Shown one piece after another: positions 34,708 through 42,131 of a stretch of 64,000 nucleotides of DNA. The stretch's first letter is position 1. Every line of letters begins with the position of its first letter. The translations under genes and the position numbers were made by a program. Under the pieces are notes generated by a model. That model saw only the letters and a program-made list of their open reading frames with translations. It was not told the origin of the DNA and searched no databases. The stretch comes from Pseudomonas sp. LS1212 (GTDB lineage: Bacteria > Pseudomonadota > Gammaproteobacteria > Pseudomonadales > Pseudomonadaceae), in contig NZ_CP102951.1 of the NCBI RefSeq assembly GCF_024741815.1, forward strand, positions 1,813,001-1,877,000, in the 5' to 3' direction.

Positions 34708-34810
34708 GATTCAGCCTCATCGGATAATTAGGTGAAAAGATCGATCAGTGGCGCGTCAAGGTCGTTTGTAAGGAACACTCCTTTTGGGCGTGAATAATGG
34801 TTGTAAATCG

Positions 34811-35107
34811 CTAGGTGACGACTTCTACAGTCGCTGCCCCCTTTAATCGGCATTGGCAGGCAAGTCGATAGTCGGCACCGGAATAACCGAGCATGTCGAT
34901 AAACGCCACTTCGTCGGCATCTTGTTCGCTTAGTTGCTCATGGCCTTCGATGACTCTTATGACGCACGCCCCGCATGCACCCATTCTGCAGCCAAATGGA
35001 ATGATGTTTTTTCCATTGGGCTCGTATTCGATATCCGTCATCGGCGCATTGGCCGGTAGAAGAAAGTCCTGTTGGTGCGATACCACAGTCAGTTTGTGGA
35101 GTGTCAT
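34811..35107 (-). CDS. Plant-type [2Fe-2S] ferredoxin
   Basis: This 98-residue protein has the cluster loop FGCRMGACGACVIRV near residues 38-52 and the distal Cys in RLACQCRLKG near residue 82, giving C-x4-C-x2-C plus a fourth Cys. It likely delivers electrons to the diiron protein, whose gene begins 103 bp downstream. The ribosome site is weak. Ferredoxin-reductase partners are not in the cluster; the Rieske/FAD reductase at 22307 is too far away to be assumed the donor. Confidence 0.88.
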   Translation of the reverse strand: MTLHKLTVVSHQQDFLLPANAPMTDIEYEPNGKNIIPFGCRMGACGACVIRVIEGHEQLSEQDADEVAFIDMLGYSGADYRLACQCRLKGAATVEVVT

Positions 35108-35212
35108 GGCAACTCGATTCCGTCATAAGTTTAGTGCAGGGCGTTCCGCAACTGCGAAGTTGAGGTTGTTATTGATATCGAACGCGTACAACTTTGTTGC
35201 GGTAGAGTGCGC

Positions 35213-36490
35213 TTACGGCTGGATGACTTTCAGGTATAACCAGTACAGCCAGGCGATAGCGCTGATCAGTGCTCCCATCAGACAGACTGCGCTCCAGCCC
35301 CAGAGTGCATAGACCTGGGTCGACGCGATTGCACCCAGTGCGCTGCCGACGGAGTAAAAACACATGTAGGCGCCTACCAGGCGGCTCTGGGCATCGGGCC
35401 GGGCGGCAAAAATCAGGCTCTGATTGGTGACATGTACCGCTTGCACGGCAAAGTCGAGGAGGATCACGCCCACCACCAGGGCCAGCAGAGAGGTTTCGGC
35501 GAATGCGGTGGGCAGCCAGGACAACGTCAGCAGCGCCAGGGCAATACCGGTAGTGCGCTGGCCAAGCCCTCTGTCCGCCCAGAGGCCGGCTTTCGAGGCG
35601 GCGAGGGCACCGGCGATGCCGGCCAGGCCGAAAAGACCGATCTGGGTGTGGGACAGAGAGAGTGGCGGCGCACTGAGCGGCAACACCATTGAAGTCCAGA
35701 GCACGCTGAAGGCGGCGAATATCAGCAAGGCGAATGTGCCTCTGACCCTGAGTGTGCGTTCAGTGATGAAAAGCTTGAACACCGATGCCATCAGTGCCGG
35801 GTAGGACGCGTTGAGGCGTGGCAGGCCCGCCTTGGGCATCATTTTGAAAAGTACCGCCGCCATGACCAGCATCAGCGTTGCCGAGACGAAATAAACAGCT
35901 CTCCAACCGGCGAAGTCAGCGATGACGCCCGACAGGAATCGCGCCAGCAGAATACCCAGCACCACCCCGCTGGTGACGGTGCCCACCGCCTGGCCGCGTT
36001 GCGCAGGGGTAGCCAGTGCTGCCGAATAGGCCACGAGCACCTGGACCACGACGGCCATCAAGCCAACCATGATCATTGCGCTGAGCAACGCCGCCCACTG
36101 TTGCGCAAACCCGACAACCGTCAGGGCAACGGCTGAAAGCACGATTTGGGTGAGGATCAGCCACTTGCGGTTGAGCAGGTCGCCCAAGGGCACGATGAAC
36201 AGCAGCCCTGCGGCGTAGCCGACCTGTGTAGCGGTCACCACCACGCCGATCGTGCTGGGCGGTACGGACAGGCTGCGCGCCATGGAGTCGAGCAAAGGCT
36301 GGGCGAAATAGACGTTGGCGACTGCCAGTGCACAGGTCACCGCGAACAGAAGCGTAAGCGATTTCGTCAACGTGACCGGTTGGCGGGTTGCATGGGCTTG
36401 CTCGCGTCCCCTGGCGGCCACGTCTGCCAGCGCTTCTGCGGGGGCCTCTATGGCATTCGCGGTTAGCGGAACGATGATTTTTGACGTCAT
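35213..36490 (-). CDS. MFS exporter
   Basis: This 425-residue, twelve-helix major facilitator of the drug-efflux/sugar-efflux type has the motif-A-like loop LGDLLNRKWLILTQ near residue 105 and a long cytoplasmic N-terminus of about 45 residues. It is divergent from an HxlR regulator with palindromic sites between them, so it probably forms its own regulated unit. It is also 105 bp upstream of, and on the same strand as, the ferredoxin and ATP-grasp cluster and may export or confer resistance to that product. Confidence 0.82.
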   Translation of the reverse strand: MTSKIIVPLTANAIEAPAEALADVAARGREQAHATRQPVTLTKSLTLLFAVTCALAVANVYFAQPLLDSMARSLSVPPSTIGVVVTATQVGYAAGLLFIVPLGDLLNRKWLILTQIVLSAVALTVVGFAQQWAALLSAMIMVGLMAVVVQVLVAYSAALATPAQRGQAVGTVTSGVVLGILLARFLSGVIADFAGWRAVYFVSATLMLVMAAVLFKMMPKAGLPRLNASYPALMASVFKLFITERTLRVRGTFALLIFAAFSVLWTSMVLPLSAPPLSLSHTQIGLFGLAGIAGALAASKAGLWADRGLGQRTTGIALALLTLSWLPTAFAETSLLALVVGVILLDFAVQAVHVTNQSLIFAARPDAQSRLVGAYMCFYSVGSALGAIASTQVYALWGWSAVCLMGALISAIAWLYWLYLKVIQP

Positions 36491-36513
36491 GTTGGCCTTC
36501 CCTGGCAGTCATC

Positions 36514-36562
36514 TGGTTTTAAAATAAAACCACTTGATTGCTTTCTATCAAAACAGGTTTTA
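36514..36562. promoter_or_regulatory. HxlR operator candidate, palindrome plus half-site
   Basis: TGGTTTTAAAATAAAACCA at 36514-36532 has perfect 8-bp arms around AAA, and AGGTTTTA at 36555-36562 repeats a half-site. Both lie in the 157-bp gap between the divergent MFS and HxlR genes, where an HxlR dimer would control both promoters. Confidence 0.6.
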
Positions 36563-36647
36563 ATCTGCAACTAGTTTTTGCGAGCCCTTATGTCCTGACT
36601 TCGGGAGGGTGGAAGCAGGCGGTTGATCGTTAAGGCAGAGGCCACCG

Positions 36648-37097
36648 ATGGCTAAACAAGAGTCCCTGGAATGCAGCGAATGCCCCGTGGCCCGGACCTT
36701 GGAGGCGATCGGTGATCGTTGGTCACTGATGATCATCCGTGACGCGTTTGACGATATTCGCCGGTTCAGCGAATTTCAGAAAAGCCTTGGCCTGGCCAAA
36801 AACATTCTCGCCTCGCGACTCAAGGCCCTGGTCGAGTTGGGTGTTTTCGAGGTCCAGCCGGCTTCCGATGGCAGCGCCTACAAAGAGTACGCCCTGACGG
36901 AAAAGGGCCGTTCGGTGTTTCCGATCGTCGTGTCCATGCGCCAGTGGGGTGAGCGTTATATGTTCGGCGCCGGAGAAATCCATTCTATTTTACTGGACAA
37001 CGACCACGACCGGCCCGTGGAGGTGATCGAAGTCCGTTCAGCCCAGGGCAAGATGCTCGGGCCGCAAGACTGTCATCGACGCCGGATCGTCAAATAA
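36648..37097 (+). CDS. HxlR-family regulator
   Basis: This 149-residue winged-helix protein has the family pattern CPVARTLEAIGDRWSLMIIRD near residue 12-32, followed by RFSEFQKSLGLAKNILASRLKALVELG and the wing YALTEKGRSV. The N-terminal Cys pair (CSEC) is in the place where HypR/QorR-type members sense quinones or electrophiles. It is divergent from the MFS gene and probably its repressor. A link to the biosynthetic cluster is possible through that exporter. Confidence 0.85.
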   Translation: MAKQESLECSECPVARTLEAIGDRWSLMIIRDAFDDIRRFSEFQKSLGLAKNILASRLKALVELGVFEVQPASDGSAYKEYALTEKGRSVFPIVVSMRQWGERYMFGAGEIHSILLDNDHDRPVEVIEVRSAQGKMLGPQDCHRRRIVK

Positions 37098-37204
37098 ACG
37101 CGGCAGGCGCGGCTCAAACCGGCAGGCGCAACGTCTCGACCAGTTGCCGCTCTTCCTTCTTCGCCGACCGGGCATGACGGCCAATCTATCCACTTGCCCA
37201 CTTC
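37098..37204 (-). pseudogene. Short C-terminal gene tail cut by the repeat element
   Basis: On the minus strand, about 20 codons read RHARSAKKEERQLVETLRLP and V before a TGA at 37114-37116. This has the look of a real helical C-terminus, but the reading dissolves near 37178, just before the palindromic element begins. It may be the stub of a gene interrupted by that element. The family is unknown and the support is weak. Confidence 0.25.
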
Positions 37205-37910
37205 ACTAGTGTCCGGTAAAAAATGGGGAGGCTGGGAATGGGATGATTGGCTCGCGAAGGGGTGAGCATATCCAGATACTGTAGTGGCCTTGCTGGCCCG
37301 TTCCGCCCTTACGGCGGGTCACTTTTGACTGGGCAAAAGTAACCAAAACCCCTGTCCCTGCATCCGGCCCTACGCTGCGCTTCGGGTCCCTTCACTCCGG
37401 CATTGCTCCCGCCGGGGCGCACCGACGGGCCGTCCCTGGCCCTTCGGTGCTTGCTCGGCTCCTGCCTCGCACCCAGCTCCGCAATGCCTGCGTTCAGCCT
37501 CCTGAAGGGACGTTCGGTGGTGGCTGGACGATCGCGGAAATCAAAAGCATTCGAAGCAAAAGCAGATCCGGGTTTTTGCTTTTTGCTTTTTGCTTTTTGC
37601 TTCGCTTCTAGATGCGCGCAATTGCAGGCGACACCGATTGTCCCTTCAGGAGGCCGAGTGGAGTCCCCACGGGAGCAATGACGGAGCGAGGGAACCCGGA
37701 GCGCAGCGCAGGGCCGTATGCAGGGACCAAGGGTTTTGGTTACTTTTGCCCCAACAAAAGTAACCCGCCGTAAGGGCGGAAGGGGCCAGCAAGGCCGCTA
37801 CAGCATCTGGATCTGCCCACAAAACCAAGTCGCAACGAGCCGATCATGGCTCAAGCCCAGGCAACGCAAGGGGTAAAAAGCACCCCCTGCATTTTTAACC
37901 GGACACTAGT
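37205..37910. repeat. 706-bp imperfect palindromic element with ACTAGTGTCCGG ends
   Basis: The two halves are inverted copies. The ends are ACTAGTGTCCGGT followed by an A run, and its inverse ending CCGGACACTAGT. Inner blocks such as CCGCCCTTACGGCGGGT, CAAAAGTAACCAAAACCC and CTGAAGGGAC appear on both arms in opposite orientation. The centre holds four 7-bp TTTTTGC tandem repeats (about 37572-37602). No convincing gene is inside. It looks like a MITE-like or fold-back element; fragments recur near 44720 and 45272. Confidence 0.7.
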
Positions 37911-37952
37911 GACGCAGAGCGTGGGAACGAGAGAAAAGCGCCCACGTAGCAA

Positions 37953-38285
37953 TCACTCAGACACATCAACCACCGCAATCACATCCGAACCGCCCCCCGC
38001 CTTGCTGTCCCGACGCTCATTCATCCAGCTGACCACCTGCGCCCCAAACGCAGGCGGTGCCTTGCGCCCGACTCGCCGTGCGAGGTCCAGGATTGTCTGC
38101 TGGGCCAAGGCTTCTTCCATGCGCTTCTGCGCCGTCAACATCACGCCGTGAATCGCGCAGGTGCCGTCCACGGCCCACTCCGGTGGCGAGCCATCGAACA
38201 AGGCGCAGCGCTCGCGCACCTCGCGGCAATCGAAGATTGACTTGCGACCGTCGATGGCGATGACGATGACGATGGCGATATAGCC
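37953..38285 (-). pseudogene. C-terminal fragment of an unrecognised protein
   Basis: The minus-strand frame gives a protein-like stretch, DGRKSIFDCREVRERCALFD onward to DVIAVVDVSE (about 105 residues), rich in Glu, Arg and Ala. The frame stays open to 38498, but upstream of about 38285 it is only the antisense of an oxidoreductase fragment. A GATGAC/GATGGC repeat (38259-38280) lies at the break. Either the N-terminus was lost or a short version starts at an internal GTG. The function is unknown. Confidence 0.4.
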
Positions 38286-38294
38286 CGAATCGGT

Positions 38295-38540
38295 TGCGCG
38301 CAACACCGTAGTGGTGGCCGGCGGCGGCTTCGCCGGGATTGAAACCGCGACTGAAATGCCGGCGCGCCTGCGTGCCGTACTGGGTGATGATGCGGACATC
38401 AACGTCATCGTCGTGGACCGTGGCAATAAAATCGGCGCAGCGCTGGGCGATGGAATCCGCCCAACGATCGTCGAAGCGTCCGAAGAACTCGGCGTCAAAT
38501 GGCATTTGAACGCATCCGTGGCCCCGACTCACCATTACCG
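38295..38540 (+). pseudogene. FAD-dependent oxidoreductase internal fragment
   Basis: The plus strand reads NTVVVAGGGFAGIETATEMP then INVIVVDRGNKIGAALGDGI and ASEELGVKWHLNASV. This is the second dinucleotide-binding domain of an NDH-2/FAD-dependent pyridine nucleotide oxidoreductase. Both the FAD-binding start and the C-terminus are missing. It is wedged between the fragment above and the orphan binding-protein gene, another deletion scar. Confidence 0.7.
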
Positions 38541-39269
38541 TGCAGGCTGATCAATCAACCAACGAAGCTTCAACTGTTGCAAGCGTCCATCACGATTCAT
38601 CTCATCCAGCGCCTGTTGCCAGCGCGCTACCTGCCGAACATCGGTCTGGGGCGAGAATGCAATATAGGTTTCTTGCTTCATCAACGACATCTGATAATGC
38701 AACTGGCTCGGCTCCAGCCCGACTTCCCGGGCCAGGGTCGCGGCCGAAAGGGTATCGGACACCACGAGATCGGTCCGGCCCAGCAGTAGAAGACGCATCA
38801 TCTGTTCTGGTGTTTCCACGCCGTACAGATTGCCCAATCCCTGTTTGCGCAAGTACTCATAGACCATCCATTTTCGCGGCACAGCGATCCGTCCCAGGGC
38901 GCTCGCCTGCTTCAGGTCATGCACCGCTTGCATGTGTCCATTGCCTGCATACAGCGCCATTTCCACCTCCATCAACGGGCCGACCCACTGGTAGTGCGCC
39001 TCACGCTCGGGAGTACGAAACACGCTAAAAACCGCTGTGTTCGGCGCGGTACGGGCAACCAGCAAGCCGCGCAGCAAGGGAATCCGGTCCATCTGCACGT
39101 GGTCCCCGGTCCGCTCAGCCAATGCGCGCACCACATCCACACAGAAGCCCACCAACTCACCGCCCTGCTGAAAATGCAGTGGCCGATGGTTATCGGTGAG
39201 CAGATGCAGATCGGCCGCAACCGCAGTCAAGGTAAAAAAGCACAGCAGGCAACCGGCGATCAGCTTCAT
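38535..39269 (-). CDS. Orphan periplasmic solute-binding protein (SBP_bac_3-like)
   Basis: This 244-residue protein has a signal peptide ending LTAVAA near residue 18, then DLHLLTDNHRPLHFQQGGEL, VGFCVDVVRALAERTGD and an LLLGRTDLVVSDTLSA hinge region. It belongs to the amino-acid-binding-protein superfamily, in the subgroup without ABC partners often seen in Pseudomonas. No permease or ATPase is adjacent. The ligand is unknown; a sensory or accessory role is possible. Confidence 0.75.
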   Translation of the reverse strand: MKLIAGCLLCFFTLTAVAADLHLLTDNHRPLHFQQGGELVGFCVDVVRALAERTGDHVQMDRIPLLRGLLVARTAPNTAVFSVFRTPEREAHYQWVGPLMEVEMALYAGNGHMQAVHDLKQASALGRIAVPRKWMVYEYLRKQGLGNLYGVETPEQMMRLLLLGRTDLVVSDTLSAATLAREVGLEPSQLHYQMSLMKQETYIAFSPQTDVRQVARWQQALDEMNRDGRLQQLKLRWLIDQPAR

Positions 39270-39616
39270 GAACCGAACTCAAGACCATAAGATGGGAAGC
39301 TTAGTCCGAGTGCGTGGGTGTCGCAGTCAATCGGCGGTTATTGCGTGGCGTCAAACGCTTCTTCCTGGAAACGCCAGACCATATTCCCCGTCACGGCCTG
39401 AATCCAGGCATCGCTGAACTCGCCCGATGGGCGAGGTATCACTTTACTCGGAGAGGGGCCACGAGCCCGTCGCTCACGTGGCGGGCACTTGTTCGATTCC
39501 GCAGTTTCCATCACGGGTGGCTGAGTCGAGGGATTTTTTCGGCGCCATGTAAAGCAGATCCGGCCTCGTTCCCACGCGGAGAGGCGGGAACGAGACAACG
39601 AGAAAACCAGACAACC
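39270..39616. other. Intergenic stretch with repeat remnants
   Basis: There is no confident gene. A CTCGCCC GAT GGGCGAG hairpin lies at 39419-39435, and a TCGTTCCCACGC/GCGGGAACGAG inverted pair at about 39567-39597. A minus-strand open frame (39338-39598) ends SGEFSDAWIQAVTGNMVWRF and QEEAFDATQ, whose last 40 residues look protein-like and may be a gene remnant. Its N-terminal part is just repeat sequence. Confidence 0.4.
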
Positions 39617-41029
39617 TCAGGGGGAAGGTGCAAGAGCGCCGTCGGGCAAGGGGGCATTCTGCTTCATTGCCGCCCCCTCCAGTTGAGAACGTGCTTTGCC
39701 ACGCCGTTGCTCCCAACGCTCTCTCCTCAAGGCAAGGTTCTTGCCTTCAATGAAGTCGATGTACTTGGTGAGGAATTCGACGAACTGTGGTTTGAAGATC
39801 CCGTTGTGGCCATCGATGATCCCGCCCTCGGTATAGACCACGGCGACGGGGCTATTGGGTACCTTGTGTTCCGGCAGCCGTTGCAGGCTCATCCCGGCAA
39901 ATGAAAGGTTACCGGTGAAGTCGAAATGGGAAATGACCTCTCTATTGCTGTAGTCCGCAGCCACTAACGAATCCGGGGTGCCGGGCGCCAACGTCATGGT
40001 GTGCGTGCGCTGGGGTTCGAACTCGCCCAACGCTTCACCGTAGAGGTTGCCTTGATAGTCGTTGCTGAAGGGGGGGCGGAACAGACGCGTGAGCCCGCGT
40101 GCGATGGGGAAGAAGAACTGTCTGGGCGAGTCGTTGTCGGCGGAAAAAACCACGAGCTGCGGCGCCTGGTTATAGGAAAACCGGATCTGGCGGTAAAGGC
40201 TGTCGATCTTGGCGTACTGGTAGGCTTCGAGCGCAGGGTTGAGCAAAATATTGACATCGCCAAAGCTGTCGATCGGCACGATCTGGTCGGCCATCTCGGC
40301 CGGGGTCGTCTGCGAAGGGTCCTGCAGGCTACTGGCCAATCTCGGCGCGCGTTCGGTGAGGTAATACTCCAGGGGGCGTGCGATCGATTTCATCAGCACC
40401 TGCCCACCGAAGCTATGCCCGATACTCACCAGCCCCATGTAGGGCTTGCGGGTGTCTGGCTGAGGGATGTTTGAACGTACGCCCAGCGCGTTGGTTCGCA
40501 AGTAGATGCGATGCAGGCGCTCGATAAATTCACTGACGTCACCATCGCCCACCCGTTCGGCGGCCGTTTTTCGCCACCACATGGTTGCATAGTCGAGCAC
40601 ACCGGGCAGCGATTTGCCCCGCCAGCCCACATAGACACCGATCAGTTTGAAGGTGGAGTTTCCCGTGATGTTCTGGCGCGCGGTGGCGTACTCGGGAGCG
40701 GCCAGCTTGTCACCCAGCGACTTCAGTGTGTCCTTGAAGTCCAGGTAATTGGTGTCTGTCTCGGTGTCGGCGTTGTGGTGCCAGCCATGGATAAAGAGCA
40801 CGACATAGGTGTTGGTGGTTTTGGCGGACTGCTTGATCAGGTTGATTGTGTCCTGGGCTTTTGCCGGGTTCCACCAGGAGCCGAAGTCATCGACTTGAAC
40901 CACGCGCAGTTCATAGTTGGCCTCGGTGACGTCGGGGGCCTTGAATTCCTCATGGTAGAGGGAACAGCTGGACATCAGCAGCAAGGCTACCAGCGCGACG
41001 ATCACTGCGGGCACTTGGGGTTTCGACAT
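39617..41029 (-). CDS. Lipoprotein alpha/beta-hydrolase
   Basis: This 470-residue protein starts at MSKPQV (AGGGAG 5 bases upstream) and has a lipoprotein signal ending LLLMSSC near residue 23. The hydrolase fold shows VVLFIHGWHHN near residue 75, the Ser nucleophile in SIGHSFGGQ near 185 and a late His candidate in HFDFTGNLS. It is anchored to a membrane facing the periplasm. Similar large lipase-like lipoproteins occur in Pseudomonas without known function. A type VI lipase role was considered, but no vgrG or immunity gene is adjacent. Confidence 0.72.
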   Translation of the reverse strand: MSKPQVPAVIVALVALLLMSSCSLYHEEFKAPDVTEANYELRVVQVDDFGSWWNPAKAQDTINLIKQSAKTTNTYVVLFIHGWHHNADTETDTNYLDFKDTLKSLGDKLAAPEYATARQNITGNSTFKLIGVYVGWRGKSLPGVLDYATMWWRKTAAERVGDGDVSEFIERLHRIYLRTNALGVRSNIPQPDTRKPYMGLVSIGHSFGGQVLMKSIARPLEYYLTERAPRLASSLQDPSQTTPAEMADQIVPIDSFGDVNILLNPALEAYQYAKIDSLYRQIRFSYNQAPQLVVFSADNDSPRQFFFPIARGLTRLFRPPFSNDYQGNLYGEALGEFEPQRTHTMTLAPGTPDSLVAADYSNREVISHFDFTGNLSFAGMSLQRLPEHKVPNSPVAVVYTEGGIIDGHNGIFKPQFVEFLTKYIDFIEGKNLALRRERWEQRRGKARSQLEGAAMKQNAPLPDGALAPSP

Positions 41030-41294
41030 GACGACTCCCTGAAACACGTGCTGCCTGTTGTAACTGCTCAGGGTCCGTGTTGACCCTGTTTTCGACTCAC
41101 TGATTGCGCGGATCGCCTGGCAAGAAAGCGTCCGTCACCTCCAGATAGCGAGGAGCGGCGTGGACAGCGTGCCGTTCAAGTCTTCTCCAATGAGTCAAGT
41201 CGACAACAACGAAAATGACAATAGATTGTGCGGTCTGCCGGCGCTACAAGCGGGTAGAGGCAGACCACGATGGATGAACGGTACTGCGAAGACG

Positions 41295-42131
41295 TCAGGA
41301 GCCCGCGCCGTACAGCCGGGGGCGGCGATCGCGGTGCAGGTCGTTACGGTCGCTGATGCGCTTGTTGCGCGCTTCGGCGAGGTTCAAGGTCGCCAGCAAC
41401 ACCTGCTCGCCGCCAAGCTCGGTCGGGCCTGTCACAGGATAGCCATCGGCGTCGACGATCACCGAGCCCTGCACCCAGCCAACCCCGCGCTCGTGGCCAT
41501 GACGATCACAGGCGGCGATGAACATCCGGTTGACCGAAGCATTGGCCTGTACCCGTACCACCTCGGCAGGGCGCTCGGTCAGCGGCCGCGGGCCATCGGG
41601 CCAATTGACCGGTGCACAGAGCAGCTCTGCACCCGCCAGCGCCGGCAGCCGAACCCACTCGGGGAATTCCAGGTCGTAACAGATCATCATGCCGATACGG
41701 CCAAAGACCGTTTCCACCACGGGCGGTGCGGCATCCCCGGCGCTGAAGATCGCATTTTCCGCATCCCAGAGGTGTGCCTTGCGGTACACCGCACGCAGCC
41801 CCCGGGCATCGATCATTGCCGCACTATTGGCCAGCCCATCGTCCGCCAGCCGCTCGCAGAAGCCACCGACGATGACGATCTCCAGCTCACGGGCCAACGC
41901 CTGCCACAAGCACAAGGTCGGCCCCTCCGGGGTTTCCGCCAGGGCCAGGGCCTCGGCCCGGTCGGCGAAAACGTAGCCGCTCTGCGCCAGTTCGGGCAGC
42001 ACCACCACCTGGGCGCCGCGCGACGCCGCCGTACGAATGGCCCGTTCGGTCAGCTTGCGGTTGTAGGCAAGGTCGCCAACCTTCGGCGCCACTTGGCAGC
42101 ACGCCACATGGATAGTGTTCAGTGCATTCAC
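41295..42131 (-). CDS. Nitrilase-superfamily amidohydrolase
   Basis: This 278-residue carbon-nitrogen hydrolase has the Glu-Lys-Cys triad visible: Glu in VVLPELAQSG near residue 47, Lys in AVYRKAHLWD near 117 and Cys in GMMICYDLEFPEWVR near 150. GTG 42131 overlaps the TGA of the transporter gene (GTGA), so the two are coupled. With an NCS1-type permease it probably hydrolyses an imported N-carbamoyl compound or amide, for example from nucleobase or hydantoin breakdown. The exact substrate is unknown. Confidence 0.85.
   Translation of the reverse strand: MNALNTIHVACCQVAPKVGDLAYNRKLTERAIRTAASRGAQVVVLPELAQSGYVFADRAEALALAETPEGPTLCLWQALARELEIVIVGGFCERLADDGLANSAAMIDARGLRAVYRKAHLWDAENAIFSAGDAAPPVVETVFGRIGMMICYDLEFPEWVRLPALAGAELLCAPVNWPDGPRPLTERPAEVVRVQANASVNRMFIAACDRHGHERGVGWVQGSVIVDADGYPVTGPTELGGEQVLLATLNLAEARNKRISDRNDLHRDRRPRLYGAGS

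Noticed and set aside
37572..37602. TTTTTGC tandem repeat as a phase-variation site
   Set aside because: It lies in the non-coding centre of the palindromic element and not in or before a supported gene.
37403..37828. Small open frames inside the palindromic element (37403-37681 plus, 37646-37828 minus)
   Set aside because: They consist wholly of repeat sequence, are low complexity, have no ribosome sites and cross the inverted-repeat centre.
39617..41029. Type VI lipase effector (Tle)
   Set aside because: It has a lipoprotein signal, which T6SS effectors lack, and no neighbouring vgrG, adaptor or immunity gene.
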